In this document: piece after piece, positions 1 to 8,562 of the stretch
Layout of the letters: each line of letters starts with the position of its first letter
Position numbering within the stretch: the stretch's first letter is position 1
Assembly: GCF_000213575.1 (NCBI RefSeq)
Contig: NZ_GL892006.1
Span: 554,528-618,527 of the forward strand
DNA length: 64,000 bases
Direction: 5' to 3'
DNA from: Dysgonomonas mossii DSM 22836
GTDB lineage: Bacteria > Bacteroidota > Bacteroidia > Bacteroidales > Dysgonomonadaceae
Notes under the pieces: generated by a model
The model's input: the letters and a program-made list of their open reading frames with translations, nothing else
What the model was told of the DNA's origin: nothing
The model's database searches: none
Translations under genes and position numbers: made by a program

Positions 1-652
1 CTGCTTTATTCAATCGACCATTACAACTCTTACCGACCTTATTTTATCCATTTAGGGAAAAGAGTAGCGAGAGAGGAAGCATATAAGGCAAATATCGAAA
101 AGATATCATATCTGACAAGTTTAATCAGAGGGTCTCAAAGACAGATAATCCCTGTATTCTCAGATATTGTTTAGCCACGAGTGCAGCCCGAACATAATTT
201 CCCGGAGCCAAAATCATCAAACCAAAGCCAAGGCATAATCCGATCAAGCCTGCGACTGCCTATTTAAGGAGCTTCAAGTTTTTCTTATAACAATTGCAAA
301 TCAGGTACATTGAACAGATCAGCAATACATAAGCCAATGTATTTAGTATATCATTGAAGGGTGTGCCTATCCACAGAAGAAATTGGGCTATGAAGTGAAC
401 AACTGAACGCCCACCCCAATTGACATAATGGGCATACTAAGATTAGAGTATATCTTTAAAACTCGCTATCTTTTCATTCCTGGAGGGGAAACCATAATCG
501 ACCAGTACCTCTTTAAATGAGTACGCCCAATCGTCGGCTTGCAGAGGGAATAAATAGTTAAAGAAATAGATAGTAGCACCAATACAAAAAAGTACAACTA
601 CAAATAGAAATCTTTGTAGTTGCAATTTTTTTGTATTTAGTTTATCTATCAT
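1..652 (-). pseudogene. Decayed DUF6056-like membrane protein gene, five in-frame stops
   Basis: One minus-strand frame runs from the ATG at 650-652 to the window edge. It reads like a Bacteroidetes multi-pass membrane protein of the DUF6056 type: an N-terminal membrane segment, then FPLQADDWAYSF, then YVNWGGRSVVHFIAQFLLW, a hydrophobic stretch, and LAPGNYVRAA. The frame is never shifted but is cut by stops at 443-445 (TAA), 437-439 (TAG), 260-262 (TAG), 125-127 (TGA) and 44-46 (TAA). The family assignment is from memory of its NWxGR and APGN-type motifs. It begins 9 bases after the der stop, so it could have been co-transcribed with der. The 3' end lies outside the window. Only the first 69 residues could be made as an intact peptide. 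Confidence 0.8.
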
Positions 653-661
653 ACATAAATT

Positions 662-1975
662 TTATTTCTCTCTGATAATGATGCTGATCGGAGTACCCGA
701 CAAATCCCAATTATCACGAATACGGTTTTCGAGAAAACGTTTGTATGGATCTTTTATCCATTGAGGAAGGTTGCAAAAGAACACAAACGTAGGAACATGT
801 GTATTGGGTAACTGCGTAATATATTTTATCTTGATATATTTTCCTTTATTCGCAGGAGGCGGAGTGCGCTCTATGATAGGGAGCAATATCTCATTCAGCT
901 TATGTGTAGGAATCTTAGTTTTTCTACGGCCATACACTTCTTTGGCTGTTTCTAAAACTTTCAGAATACGTTGTTTGGTCATAGCCGAAGCAAAGATGAT
1001 CGGAAAATCGGTGAAAGGAGCTAAACGTTCCCGAATTGCATTTTCGAAAGTCTTTATTACAATTAGTTCCTTATTCTCTACCAAGTCCCATTTGTTTACA
1101 CAAACAACAAGTCCTTTACGGTTTTTCTGTATGAGAGAAAATATATTCATATCCTGACTCTCTATCCCTTGGGTAGCATCAATCATCAGGACACAAACGT
1201 CTGAATTTTCAATCGCTTTTATAGAACGAATCACCGAGTAGTATTCTAAATCTTCGGTAACCTTTCCTTTCTTACGGATACCCGCAGTATCTACAAGATA
1301 AAAGTCCAGATTAAACTTATCGAAACGTGTATAGATCGAATCACGTGTTGTGCCTGCTATATTGGTTACAATATTACGCTCCTCATCCATCAAGGCATTT
1401 ACCAAAGATGACTTCCCTGCATTAGGTCGACCAACGATAGCAATACGTGGTATATCTTCGAGATGTTCTTCTTCACTTTTTTTGGTAAACTTGGTTATTA
1501 TCACATCCAAAAGATCACCTGTTCCCGAACCGTTGATCGCCGAAATATTAATAGGATCACCTAAGCCGAGAGCATAGAACTCTGCCGACTGAGCGTGCAA
1601 ATTAAAGTTATCTGCTTTATTGGAGACAAGGAGAATTGGTTTCTTTGAACGGCGAAGCATGTTTGCAACACTCGAATCCAAATCTGTAAGCCCGTTCATT
1701 ACATCTACCATAAACAGAATTACATCAGCTTCTTCTATAGCAATGGCTACTTGCTTATTTATTTCATTTTCAAAAACATCCTCAGAATTCACAACCCATC
1801 CGCCTGTATCCACAAGCGAAAAATCCTGACCACCCCACTCTACTTTTCCGTATTGGCGGTCACGGGTCGTACCCGAAGTTTCATCGACTATAGCCTGGCG
1901 ACTTTCTGTCAATCGATTAAACAGGGTTGACTTACCCACGTTGGGGCGTCCAACTATAGCTACTAAATTTCCCAT
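662..1975 (-). CDS. der: Ribosome biogenesis GTPase Der (EngA), tandem G domains
   Basis: Der is an essential GTPase that assists 50S subunit maturation. The protein has 437 residues. The first G domain starts almost at the N-terminus with GRPNVGKST and continues with DTGG and NKAD. The second has [19 protein letters not shown] and NKWD, followed by the KH-like C-terminal domain. The frame is open upstream to 2068, but the ATG at 1973-1975 is preferred: it gives the usual [17 protein letters not shown] start, and a TACCTTTG promoter box at 2004-2011 lies inside the longer frame. A terminator for the upstream gene sits just before this promoter, so der looks independently transcribed. Confidence 0.97.
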   Translation of the reverse strand: MGNLVAIVGRPNVGKSTLFNRLTESRQAIVDETSGTTRDRQYGKVEWGGQDFSLVDTGGWVVNSEDVFENEINKQVAIAIEEADVILFMVDVMNGLTDLDSSVANMLRRSKKPILLVSNKADNFNLHAQSAEFYALGLGDPINISAINGSGTGDLLDVIITKFTKKSEEEHLEDIPRIAIVGRPNAGKSSLVNALMDEERNIVTNIAGTTRDSIYTRFDKFNLDFYLVDTAGIRKKGKVTEDLEYYSVIRSIKAIENSDVCVLMIDATQGIESQDMNIFSLIQKNRKGLVVCVNKWDLVENKELIVIKTFENAIRERLAPFTDFPIIFASAMTKQRILKVLETAKEVYGRRKTKIPTHKLNEILLPIIERTPPPANKGKYIKIKYITQLPNTHVPTFVFFCNLPQWIKDPYKRFLENRIRDNWDLSGTPISIIIREK

Positions 1976-2003
1976 ATTTGTATATTGTACTCTAAATTTT
2001 GTG

Positions 2004-2011
2004 CAAAGGTA
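2004..2011 (-). promoter_or_regulatory. Putative -7 box upstream of der
   Basis: TACCTTTG on the minus strand matches the Bacteroidetes TAnnTTTG box and lies about 29 bases before the chosen der start. No well-spaced TTTG -33 element was found. Confidence 0.45.
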
Positions 2012-2037
2012 CGTATTTTTATTGAAAACACTTTCAA

Positions 2038-2065
2038 CGAAAAAGGCTTGCGTGTGCAAGCCTTT
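2038..2065 (-). terminator. Rho-independent terminator after the 2087-2635 lipoprotein gene
   Basis: Perfect 10-bp stem, AAAGGCTTGC at 2042-2051 with GCAAGCCTTT at 2056-2065, and a 4-base loop. On the minus strand it is followed by a run of T. It separates the lipoprotein cluster from der. Confidence 0.8.
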
Positions 2066-2086
2066 CATATTTTTATAACTTATATC

Positions 2087-2635
2087 CTATTGAAAGTGTG
2101 ATACTCGTGTAATCCACATAATCGTATCGCCTACAGGCAGGCTGGTTTTGTGGGCACTTTTAAGAGCATCATCCAACGTGAACGTTTCTGTCGGTATGCC
2201 CTCAAATAGAAAAATATTCTTATCTGTACTCTTATATCCTACATAATGCTGTCTTATCCTCAGATTTTTTTTATTACCACTACCATAATATTGCTCTATG
2301 CCTCCTGTAGTAATATACAACAAAGTATCATTAAGGAAGCGATACTGGCTGCGTTCTTTGACTACATCACCTTGGTTTACATAAACAAAATCATCATCGA
2401 ACAAGATATATGTATCAGTAGGGTATTGTTCATAGAGACGAGTAAAGACGGTTGCGGGATCAAATTTCTTTGTAAGAACTGTATCAGAACCCGATACTGT
2501 GCCTTTATAGATACTAAAGTCTGTAATAGACGAACTAATGTATCGTATATTATCCGTCTTATTTTCGTTGCTGCATGCTATCAACAAAATTGCAGATAAG
2601 ACAAAAAGTATATATCGTTTTTTAGAAAAAATCAT
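2087..2635 (-). CDS. Putative lipoprotein of unknown function, paralogue of its upstream neighbour
   Basis: The 182-residue product starts with a lipoprotein signal peptide ending in LLIAC (Cys 21). The remainder is polar and probably extracytoplasmic, with no recognised domain. It looks paralogous to the neighbour at 2661-3239: both share an early Y-x-G segment, a central (F)D-D/N-D block followed by a DTLLYI or DSLFI strand, an R-I-rich strand, and an ending of the form D-T-(I/L)-(M/V)-W followed by F-Q/K. The two genes are 25 bases apart and followed by a strong terminator, so they are probably co-transcribed, perhaps with the fucosidase. Function is unknown. Confidence 0.75.
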   Translation of the reverse strand: MIFSKKRYILFVLSAILLIACSNENKTDNIRYISSSITDFSIYKGTVSGSDTVLTKKFDPATVFTRLYEQYPTDTYILFDDDFVYVNQGDVVKERSQYRFLNDTLLYITTGGIEQYYGSGNKKNLRIRQHYVGYKSTDKNIFLFEGIPTETFTLDDALKSAHKTSLPVGDTIMWITRVSHFQ

Positions 2636-2660
2636 CTTACGGTCAAGTTAGATTTACGAA

Positions 2661-3239
2661 TCATTTGAACTGATAAATTGCATTACACCACACAAGGGTA
2701 TCCTTCGGGTCGGTCATCTCGCTCAGTGAAGAAAGCCCTCTCATTTCGAGCGTTTTCTCCAAGCTTACAGCCTGATTAAACGAACGTATAGTATCATTAC
2801 CTCTTTCGTTACGATAACGTACCAAAGCTTTAATCCTATATAAGTTATCAGCATTACCAAGAGCCACAAATACTTTATGCCAAGTATTGTTTACAGTATC
2901 AAGTTTATTTATAAATAGAGAATCTTTTTCATAAACATAGCTGGATACTATTTTTTTAAGCCCTAAAGAATCAATATAGGTCAATTTATCATTGTCAAAT
3001 TGAATCCTTATATTATCATATAAATCATATTTATACGAACCTTTAAAGAAATAATTTGCCAAGTCAGTTCTTCTCAATTCATTAAATTGCACTTGCTTTC
3101 CCCCAGTAGCCGAACCCGCATACACGGCGAGGCTAGACAAGTCTACATTTGTTACCTGTAGTACACCATCCACTTCTTCCTCACTCGAACAACTGACAAA
3201 AAAAAGCGCGCAAAATACGATATATAATATATTTCTCAT
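2661..3239 (-). CDS. Putative surface lipoprotein of unknown function, paralogue of its downstream neighbour
   Basis: The product has 192 residues, with a lipoprotein signal peptide ending in FFVSC at about residue 17. The Cys is followed by SSEEEVD. Acidic residues just after the Cys are the known Bacteroidetes lipoprotein export signal, so surface exposure is likely (inference). It is predicted to be mostly beta-rich and shares segment order with the 2087-2635 lipoprotein. It lies 33 bases downstream of the alpha-L-fucosidase, suggesting one transcript. No enzymatic motif was seen. Confidence 0.75.
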   Translation of the reverse strand: MRNILYIVFCALFFVSCSSEEEVDGVLQVTNVDLSSLAVYAGSATGGKQVQFNELRRTDLANYFFKGSYKYDLYDNIRIQFDNDKLTYIDSLGLKKIVSSYVYEKDSLFINKLDTVNNTWHKVFVALGNADNLYRIKALVRYRNERGNDTIRSFNQAVSLEKTLEMRGLSSLSEMTDPKDTLVWCNAIYQFK

Positions 3240-3272
3240 TATCTAGCTTGTTTTTCAAAAACGTAAAGATAA

Positions 3273-5141
3273 TCAAAACAGTTTTATTCCTGCCACAAAA
3301 TAGTTATCACCTGAATCGACAGTCTCTATCGGTTCTAGTTTTATATAACGGGCCTTCTCTGATTTCGTTGCAAACAAAGTAACATCTTGTTTCACCGGAT
3401 TGTTAGCTATATTATTAAAAATAGCGTTCTTCTTCACTTGTGTCCAGCTTTTACCATCTAAACTGATATAAAAATTATATCTGAGAATATTTGATGATTG
3501 TACTTTATTGAAAGGAATATAAGTAAAACCTTTGATTAACTCAGCTTCTCCTAAGTCGATCACCAATGGAGTTTTTTTCTTTACTTCGAGGAAAGTATTA
3601 TCATCAGTATCAGTAATTTTTGACAAATCAGCAACAGGCGATACTAATTTCCATTTAGATGTAGAAAGGCTCTTATTATTTTCTTTATTTACTCCTTCTG
3701 TTGCCGAGAATGATTCAGGAGCATTATATAAACTTACTTTGCTTATTAGCGGACAAGCAAGAGCAGTAAGGCTTATTTTCAGTTTTTGAGTAGAGATCGT
3801 AGGGAAACGCAAAATGCGTTTGTAGCCTATTGTTGTAGCCTCCGTCAAGTCTTTCCAAACTCCGTTATCCCAATATTTCACACTAAACGATGCTACTCTT
3901 TGCCCCAATGGAATATATTCTTGTAAAGCCAAACGGTTGAAAGTCTTCACTTGTTTCAAATCAATTTCAATAGACGGATTTAATTCGCTATCGTCTGTAG
4001 CCCAATACGTATTATAGTTATCGTCAAGCAGGTTTGCAACAGAATATTGGACAGCGTTGTCTCTCACATTGCTTGCTTTTATTTCAGCACCTTCAATCAA
4101 ATCTTTACCAAATGACTCTTCTCTTGCTTTACGAAACTCCATCAAACGAATAGAGTCGTTGGCATGAATACGCCCTGTGCGATCGGGAGGAACATTCAGC
4201 AACAAGTTAGAGTTACGTCCGACTGAAGTATAATATATATCCATCAGTTTATCTACCGACTTTACCTTATCGTCTGTAGACGGACTATAAAACCATCCCG
4301 GACGAATAGAAACATCCGTTTCGGCAGGAACCCATGCCTCGCCACCTTGCACTCCTGTATTCAAAATATCTACAGACGGTGCACCGCGTCCCGGTTCATA
4401 GCCCTTGATATTGAGTGTAGACCAGTTAGTCTTACCCGCAACACCCTGCTCATTACCCATCCAGCGACAGCCGGGACCTACATCACTGAATATTACAGCT
4501 TGAGGTTGATTTCTATATACTGTATTGTGAAATAAATTCCAATCATAGACTTGTTTTTTGCCATCTTTTCCTTCTCCGTTTGCGCCATCAAACCATTGCT
4601 CGAACACTTCTCCGTATCCTGATAGCACTTCGTTTAATGTATTTGCAAAAACCTGATTATATTCAGGAGTTCCATAAGCAGGGTGATTCTGATCCCAAGG
4701 GGACAAGTATACTCCAAACTTTAAACCATATTCGCGGCAAGCTTCAGAAAGCTCTTTCAACAGGTCACCTTTTCCATCTTTCCAAAGGCTTTCTCTTACT
4801 GTATGCGTACTATATTTACTTGGCCACAAGCAAAAACCATCGTGGTGCTTTGCCGTGATAATAATACCTTTCATACCTGCAGCCTTGGCTGTAGCTGCCC
4901 ATTGACGACAGTCCACATTGGTAGGATTAAACACTTTCGGATCTTCCTTTCCATTTCCCCATTCTACATCGGTAAAAGTATTAGGTCCAAAATGGGTGAA
5001 CATATAGTATTCCATTTGTTGCCAGTCAACCTGATCTTGCGTTGGTATCGCTCCATAAGCCTTTAGTGGTTGATTCTGGGAATTAGCAGTTTGATATAAA
5101 AATAAAAAAAGGAAAAAGGTTAAACTTAATTTGAATTTCAT
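3273..5141 (-). CDS. Secreted GH29 alpha-L-fucosidase with C-terminal discoidin-like domains
   Basis: The enzyme would release alpha-linked L-fucose from glycans outside the cytoplasm. The 622 residues begin with a signal peptide (about 1-21). The GH29 barrel follows, with YYMFTHFGPNTF near 45-56, ITAKHHDGFCLWPSKYSTH near 95-113 (the family His-His pair) and EQWFDGANGEG near 181-191, where Asp185 is the likely nucleophile. From about 350 there are two beta-sandwich segments of the F5/8 type C kind, fitting carbohydrate binding. The architecture resembles the alpha-1,3/1,4-specific GH29 subgroup (inference). There is no SusC/SusD pair nearby, so this is not a classical polysaccharide utilisation locus. 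Confidence 0.92.
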   Translation of the reverse strand: MKFKLSLTFFLFLFLYQTANSQNQPLKAYGAIPTQDQVDWQQMEYYMFTHFGPNTFTDVEWGNGKEDPKVFNPTNVDCRQWAATAKAAGMKGIIITAKHHDGFCLWPSKYSTHTVRESLWKDGKGDLLKELSEACREYGLKFGVYLSPWDQNHPAYGTPEYNQVFANTLNEVLSGYGEVFEQWFDGANGEGKDGKKQVYDWNLFHNTVYRNQPQAVIFSDVGPGCRWMGNEQGVAGKTNWSTLNIKGYEPGRGAPSVDILNTGVQGGEAWVPAETDVSIRPGWFYSPSTDDKVKSVDKLMDIYYTSVGRNSNLLLNVPPDRTGRIHANDSIRLMEFRKAREESFGKDLIEGAEIKASNVRDNAVQYSVANLLDDNYNTYWATDDSELNPSIEIDLKQVKTFNRLALQEYIPLGQRVASFSVKYWDNGVWKDLTEATTIGYKRILRFPTISTQKLKISLTALACPLISKVSLYNAPESFSATEGVNKENNKSLSTSKWKLVSPVADLSKITDTDDNTFLEVKKKTPLVIDLGEAELIKGFTYIPFNKVQSSNILRYNFYISLDGKSWTQVKKNAIFNNIANNPVKQDVTLFATKSEKARYIKLEPIETVDSGDNYFVAGIKLF

Positions 5142-5233
5142 GTTATCTCAGTTTATTAGAACTATAAAAATAAGATTGGTTATTCTTTTGCTTGAACGAA
5201 ACAAAAGGACTAAATATTATGAGCAGGCTAATT

Positions 5234-5755
5234 TTATCTACCGAGCGCTTCTATATTTGCAGCCTGCAACTGTTTAGGGAAAGTACAACTTTCATCTATT
5301 ATATAAACCCACTTCGGATTTTTTATTATCTTCTTCGAATTTGAGCTACCAAACGTACGATCACCATCTTCTACAGGATCAAAATATTCGGAAAAGTCCA
5401 CTTGTTCGTTTTCTTTACACGAAATAATAAATATACGATTCGTCATAATGAAGTAACCATAAGTCTTTTCTCCCGGCTCATACATTTTGTTCCATTCATT
5501 ATCAAGTGCTGTAATATCCAGTTTCAATACGCCTTTGTCTTTCGAAAACAAAATTTTGGTTACCGGCCAAAGATATCCGTTTTTTCTGCGAAAAATGAAG
5601 TTGCTGATATCGGAAGCTAAGTGTCCTATCTTATCATTCTTCAACGAGTAACATGATAAAGTCAGTTTATTTACATCACCGTCAGAATGAGAAATGGCGA
5701 ATATCTCGGATAAAAAACAGATACAGAAAATTGTTAAGATTGCAGCTTTTTTCAT
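5234..5755 (-). CDS. Small secreted protein of unknown function
   Basis: The product has 173 residues, with a clear signal peptide MKKAAILTIFCICFLSEIFA and no lipobox, so it is probably periplasmic or secreted. The mature part contains three cysteines and a YGYFIMTNRIFII beta-like segment. I recognise no family. A TATTTTTG box at 5780-5787 on the minus strand could drive it. The gap to the fucosidase gene (92 bases) contains no obvious terminator, so it may head the fucosidase transcript. Confidence 0.7.
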   Translation of the reverse strand: MKKAAILTIFCICFLSEIFAISHSDGDVNKLTLSCYSLKNDKIGHLASDISNFIFRRKNGYLWPVTKILFSKDKGVLKLDITALDNEWNKMYEPGEKTYGYFIMTNRIFIISCKENEQVDFSEYFDPVEDGDRTFGSSNSKKIIKNPKWVYIIDESCTFPKQLQAANIEALGR

Positions 5756-5779
5756 AACAGTACTAATATTTCAGCATCA

Positions 5780-5787
5780 CAAAAATA
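5780..5787 (-). promoter_or_regulatory. Putative -7 box for the 5234-5755 gene
   Basis: TATTTTTG on the minus strand, about 25 bases before the ATG. The 15-base segment 5773-5787 is repeated exactly at 50795-50809 before another exported protein gene. Confidence 0.45.
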
Positions 5788-5868
5788 CACTATTTTTTCT
5801 CTTTTTTGTGCTTAATATTATAAATGCTATAAATAGTTAATCTTTTTTATCAGATCAGACTAATAATT

Positions 5869-5876
5869 TATTTTTG
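5869..5876 (+). promoter_or_regulatory. Putative -7 box for the redox cluster
   Basis: TATTTTTG on the plus strand, 26 bases before the ATG at 5903, matching TAnnTTTG. It would start the transcript for the membrane protein, apbE-like, rnfC and rnfD genes. No perfect -33 TTG was seen at the expected spacing. Confidence 0.5.
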
Positions 5877-5902
5877 TATAAAGTTATAAAATAGTTAAAG
5901 GC

Positions 5903-6328
5903 ATGAATAATATTGTCCAGATATTGAAACGAATCGGCCTTTTTTTATTTGGAGTTTTGTTAGTGATTTGGGGCTATAAGGTAAATGCCGCCAACGCTGA
6001 AGAAAAAGCCAAAGAGGAAAAAGAAAAGAATACAAAAGAAGTTGAACAGCCCATCGTCTTACCTCCTGCTGACGAACCCAAAATCGAAGAGCAGCCCGTA
6101 AAAGAAGAGGTAAAGAGTTTAACTGCTCCGGCTAAAGTATCGTCTGAAAAGAAAAAAACAGAAGATGTCAAGCCGAAAGCTTCCGCCACACCCCAGACAA
6201 AAAAATCAGCAACAGCTGTAGAAAGTAAAAAAGAAAAGGAAATTCAGACGGAAGAAGAAAAGGTAGAGGAAGTCAAGCAAACCGTTATAGAAAAAGCAAC
6301 ACCCGAAGAGTCGTCAGGAACAGAGTAA
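5903..6328 (+). CDS. Lys/Glu/Pro-rich protein with a single N-terminal membrane segment; heads the redox cluster
   Basis: The 141-residue product has a hydrophobic segment at about 12-29 (signal anchor, or a signal peptide if cut after VNA). The tail of about 110 residues is low-complexity, dominated by Lys, Glu, Pro, Ala and Thr, and likely extended or disordered. No domain is recognised. It ends 8 bases before the ApbE-like gene and carries the cluster's promoter, so it is probably translated with the flavin transferase and RnfC/RnfD. It could be a tether or spacer for a redox partner, but this is speculation. Composition alone makes homology hard to judge. Confidence 0.65.
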   Translation: MNNIVQILKRIGLFLFGVLLVIWGYKVNAANAEEKAKEEKEKNTKEVEQPIVLPPADEPKIEEQPVKEEVKSLTAPAKVSSEKKKTEDVKPKASATPQTKKSATAVESKKEKEIQTEEEKVEEVKQTVIEKATPEESSGTE

Positions 6329-6336
6329 CCCTGTAA

Positions 6337-7242
6337 ATGGAATTATTATACAAAGCCCAGACCCGATTCTTATTCCATTCGCATATAAAAATCAAGCTAT
6401 CTGCTTTTTACGAAGAAAGTATATTTGATGAATTATTTGCGGTTCTCGAACATGTGGATAAGAAATACAATTCGTATCAAGCAGGTTCTTATTTCGACAT
6501 AATAAATAAGAACAGCGGTAGCTTTGTAGATGTTGATGAGGAAACTGTAAATATATTAAATCAGGCAATTACAATCTCCGATTTCTTTAATGGGACTTAT
6601 GATATTACAGTCATGCCACTTATTAGACTCTGGGGATTCTACAAAGATGAGCAACGGCAAATACCCTCAATCAAAGAAATAGAAGATATAAAGAAACTGG
6701 TTGATTATAGAAGGATAGAGATAGACGGAAAAAAAGTCAGGATAGAAAAAGGACAGGAAATCATTACAGGCTCGTTCATTAAAGCCTATGCTGTAGATTG
6801 TCTGGCTGAAAGAATGCTAAAACTGGGAATAAATGATGCGATAATCAATGCCGGAGGAAGTACGATAATGGCAATAAATAACGAATCGCACCCACAATGG
6901 CAGGTCATGGTGAGACATCCCCAAACAGAAGAAGTCTTATTTAAGTTAAACATTGCAAATCAGACATATTCGACGTCATCGCAGGCTAAAACTTTTGTAA
7001 ATATAGATGGTAAAGAATATGGACATATACTAAATCCTATTACGGGTTTCCCGTCGGCAAACAAGCAGGTGGGAATTGTCAGCGACAATTGTATGATCGG
7101 CGATATGATCTCTACGGCGCTGTTTAACGAATCGGCGGAAGGGTTCTTAAAAAAGATTGATCTACTATCGGAACATTACAACATACAAGGTTTTATGCTC
7201 GATAGTGATAATAATATTATATACACTCAAGATTTCAGATAG
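6337..7242 (+). CDS. ApbE-family FAD:protein FMN transferase-like protein, no export signal
   Basis: ApbE enzymes attach FMN covalently to Thr or Ser in redox proteins such as RnfG, RnfD and NqrB/C. The 301 residues align over the family: NGTYDITVMPLIRLWGF (85-101), FIKAYAVD (147-154), NAGG (171-174), GHILNPITGFP (229-239) and GDMISTALF (255-263), the last holding the Asp/Thr metal-site pair. Two family blocks are altered: the usual LDxGGIAKGYAVD is ITGSFIKAYAVD, and NAGGD is NAGGS. The protein begins directly at the mature domain, with neither signal peptide nor lipobox, whereas most ApbE proteins are exported. It lies between the Lys/Glu-rich protein and rnfC on one transcript. Activity is uncertain. 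Confidence 0.85.
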   Translation: MELLYKAQTRFLFHSHIKIKLSAFYEESIFDELFAVLEHVDKKYNSYQAGSYFDIINKNSGSFVDVDEETVNILNQAITISDFFNGTYDITVMPLIRLWGFYKDEQRQIPSIKEIEDIKKLVDYRRIEIDGKKVRIEKGQEIITGSFIKAYAVDCLAERMLKLGINDAIINAGGSTIMAINNESHPQWQVMVRHPQTEEVLFKLNIANQTYSTSSQAKTFVNIDGKEYGHILNPITGFPSANKQVGIVSDNCMIGDMISTALFNESAEGFLKKIDLLSEHYNIQGFMLDSDNNIIYTQDFR

Positions 7243-7269
7243 TTATTTCAAATTAATATAACAAAAGCT

Positions 7270-8562
7270 ATGATAATGCACATACTTTCGATGAAAGGGA
7301 AAACCAAGAAGAAGAGTATTCAGGCTATTGAAGACGCTCCATTTCTATACATTCCCCTCGCTGAATATTTAGGCTGTGCTCCTACTCCTGTTGTCAATGT
7401 TGGCGATAAGGTAAAGAAATATCAATTGATAGGAGAAGCAAAGGATAAGTTTGCGACCAAAGTACATGCGCCTGTATCGGGTGTGATTTTGGAAACAAAA
7501 GACTATCCTTTTGCAGATGGCTCTTCTGTAAAAACCATCGTTATACAGAACGACTATGAGAACGAAGAAGTAACCGGCATTTCGTACAAAGATTACAACC
7601 AATGTAGCCCCGAAGAGTTGATAGAGCGAATTAAGGATACAGGCATAGTAGGACAAGGTGGAGCTCAATTTCCGACAGCTATAAAATATAGTGTTGGGGA
7701 GCATAAGATCCATACCTTTATTGTAAACGGTGCAGAGTGCGAACCTTACCTTACATCAGATTATTCGCTGATGGCAGAGCGTACCGAAGAGCTATTTAAA
7801 GGAATTGATATCATAAAAAAGATACTCAATGCCGACAATGTTATCATTGGTATAGAGCATCAGAATAGAGAACTTCTAAAAGCATTTGCTCCATATCTGC
7901 AACAGAAAGAACATAAGGGCTACAAAGCAATATTATTGCCGGATCAGTACCCTCAAGGTGGCGAGCTGCAATTGATAAAGTCTGCCACAGGCATTGAACT
8001 ACCAAGATCGAAGCGACCAGCCGAAGCGGGAATAATAGTGAGTAATATCGGCACTATCTATTCTGTTTATCAGGCCGTAGTAAATCACAAACCTGTTATC
8101 AGCCGGATAATAACAATCTCGGTTGAGCGATCTACCAATTATGGCAATTACGAGGTGAAAATAGGAACGCCGATAAGACATATCACAAAGTCGCTAGGGA
8201 TAGAAACTTCGGGTAACACCATCGTACAGGGAGGCCCAATGATGGGAAAGGCAATACAAGACCTGTCGATACCCGTAACCAAAGGAGCATCGGGAATACT
8301 ATTTCTAAAGAAAGAAGAAGTAAAACGGAGTAATTGTATTTCGTGTGGTTATTGCGTCGATGTATGTCCCATGCGGCTGATGCCAATGAAGTTTGAAGAA
8401 AATTACAGAAAGAAGAAATACTTCAATCTTGAAAAATACAACATCAGCAGTTGTATCGAATGTGCAGCATGTGAGTATATCTGCCCAAGCAATGTACCGC
8501 TTATAGAAAGCATAAAAGAAGGAAAAGTAAAACTTAAAGAACTAGCAAATGCAATCAGATAA
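7270..8562 (+). CDS. rnfC: RnfC-like electron transport subunit, NADH/FMN-binding and two [4Fe-4S] motifs
   Basis: RnfC is the cytoplasmic subunit that exchanges electrons with NAD(H). The 430 residues include VGQGGAQFPTAIK (127-139) and NGAECEPYLTSDYSLM (153-168), both hallmarks of the RnfC/NuoF nucleotide-flavin fold. A C-terminal ferredoxin domain has Cys 356-359-362-366 and Cys 395-398-401-405, which is two [4Fe-4S] sites. The N-terminal barrel-sandwich part (HAPVSGVI) is also present. The gene overlaps rnfD by 14 bases, implying coupled translation. Either ATG at 7270 or 7276 could be the start. RnfB, G, E and A, which normally flank it, are absent here. Confidence 0.93.
   Translation: MIMHILSMKGKTKKKSIQAIEDAPFLYIPLAEYLGCAPTPVVNVGDKVKKYQLIGEAKDKFATKVHAPVSGVILETKDYPFADGSSVKTIVIQNDYENEEVTGISYKDYNQCSPEELIERIKDTGIVGQGGAQFPTAIKYSVGEHKIHTFIVNGAECEPYLTSDYSLMAERTEELFKGIDIIKKILNADNVIIGIEHQNRELLKAFAPYLQQKEHKGYKAILLPDQYPQGGELQLIKSATGIELPRSKRPAEAGIIVSNIGTIYSVYQAVVNHKPVISRIITISVERSTNYGNYEVKIGTPIRHITKSLGIETSGNTIVQGGPMMGKAIQDLSIPVTKGASGILFLKKEEVKRSNCISCGYCVDVCPMRLMPMKFEENYRKKKYFNLEKYNISSCIECAACEYICPSNVPLIESIKEGKVKLKELANAIR

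Noticed and set aside
6121..6250. SAT motifs in the Lys/Glu-rich protein (ASATPQ, KSATAV) as possible flavinylation sites for the ApbE-like protein
   Set aside because: The known consensus needs Asp seven residues before the Thr and Ser/Thr three before it. Neither site fits, and Ser, Ala and Thr are frequent in this low-complexity tail.
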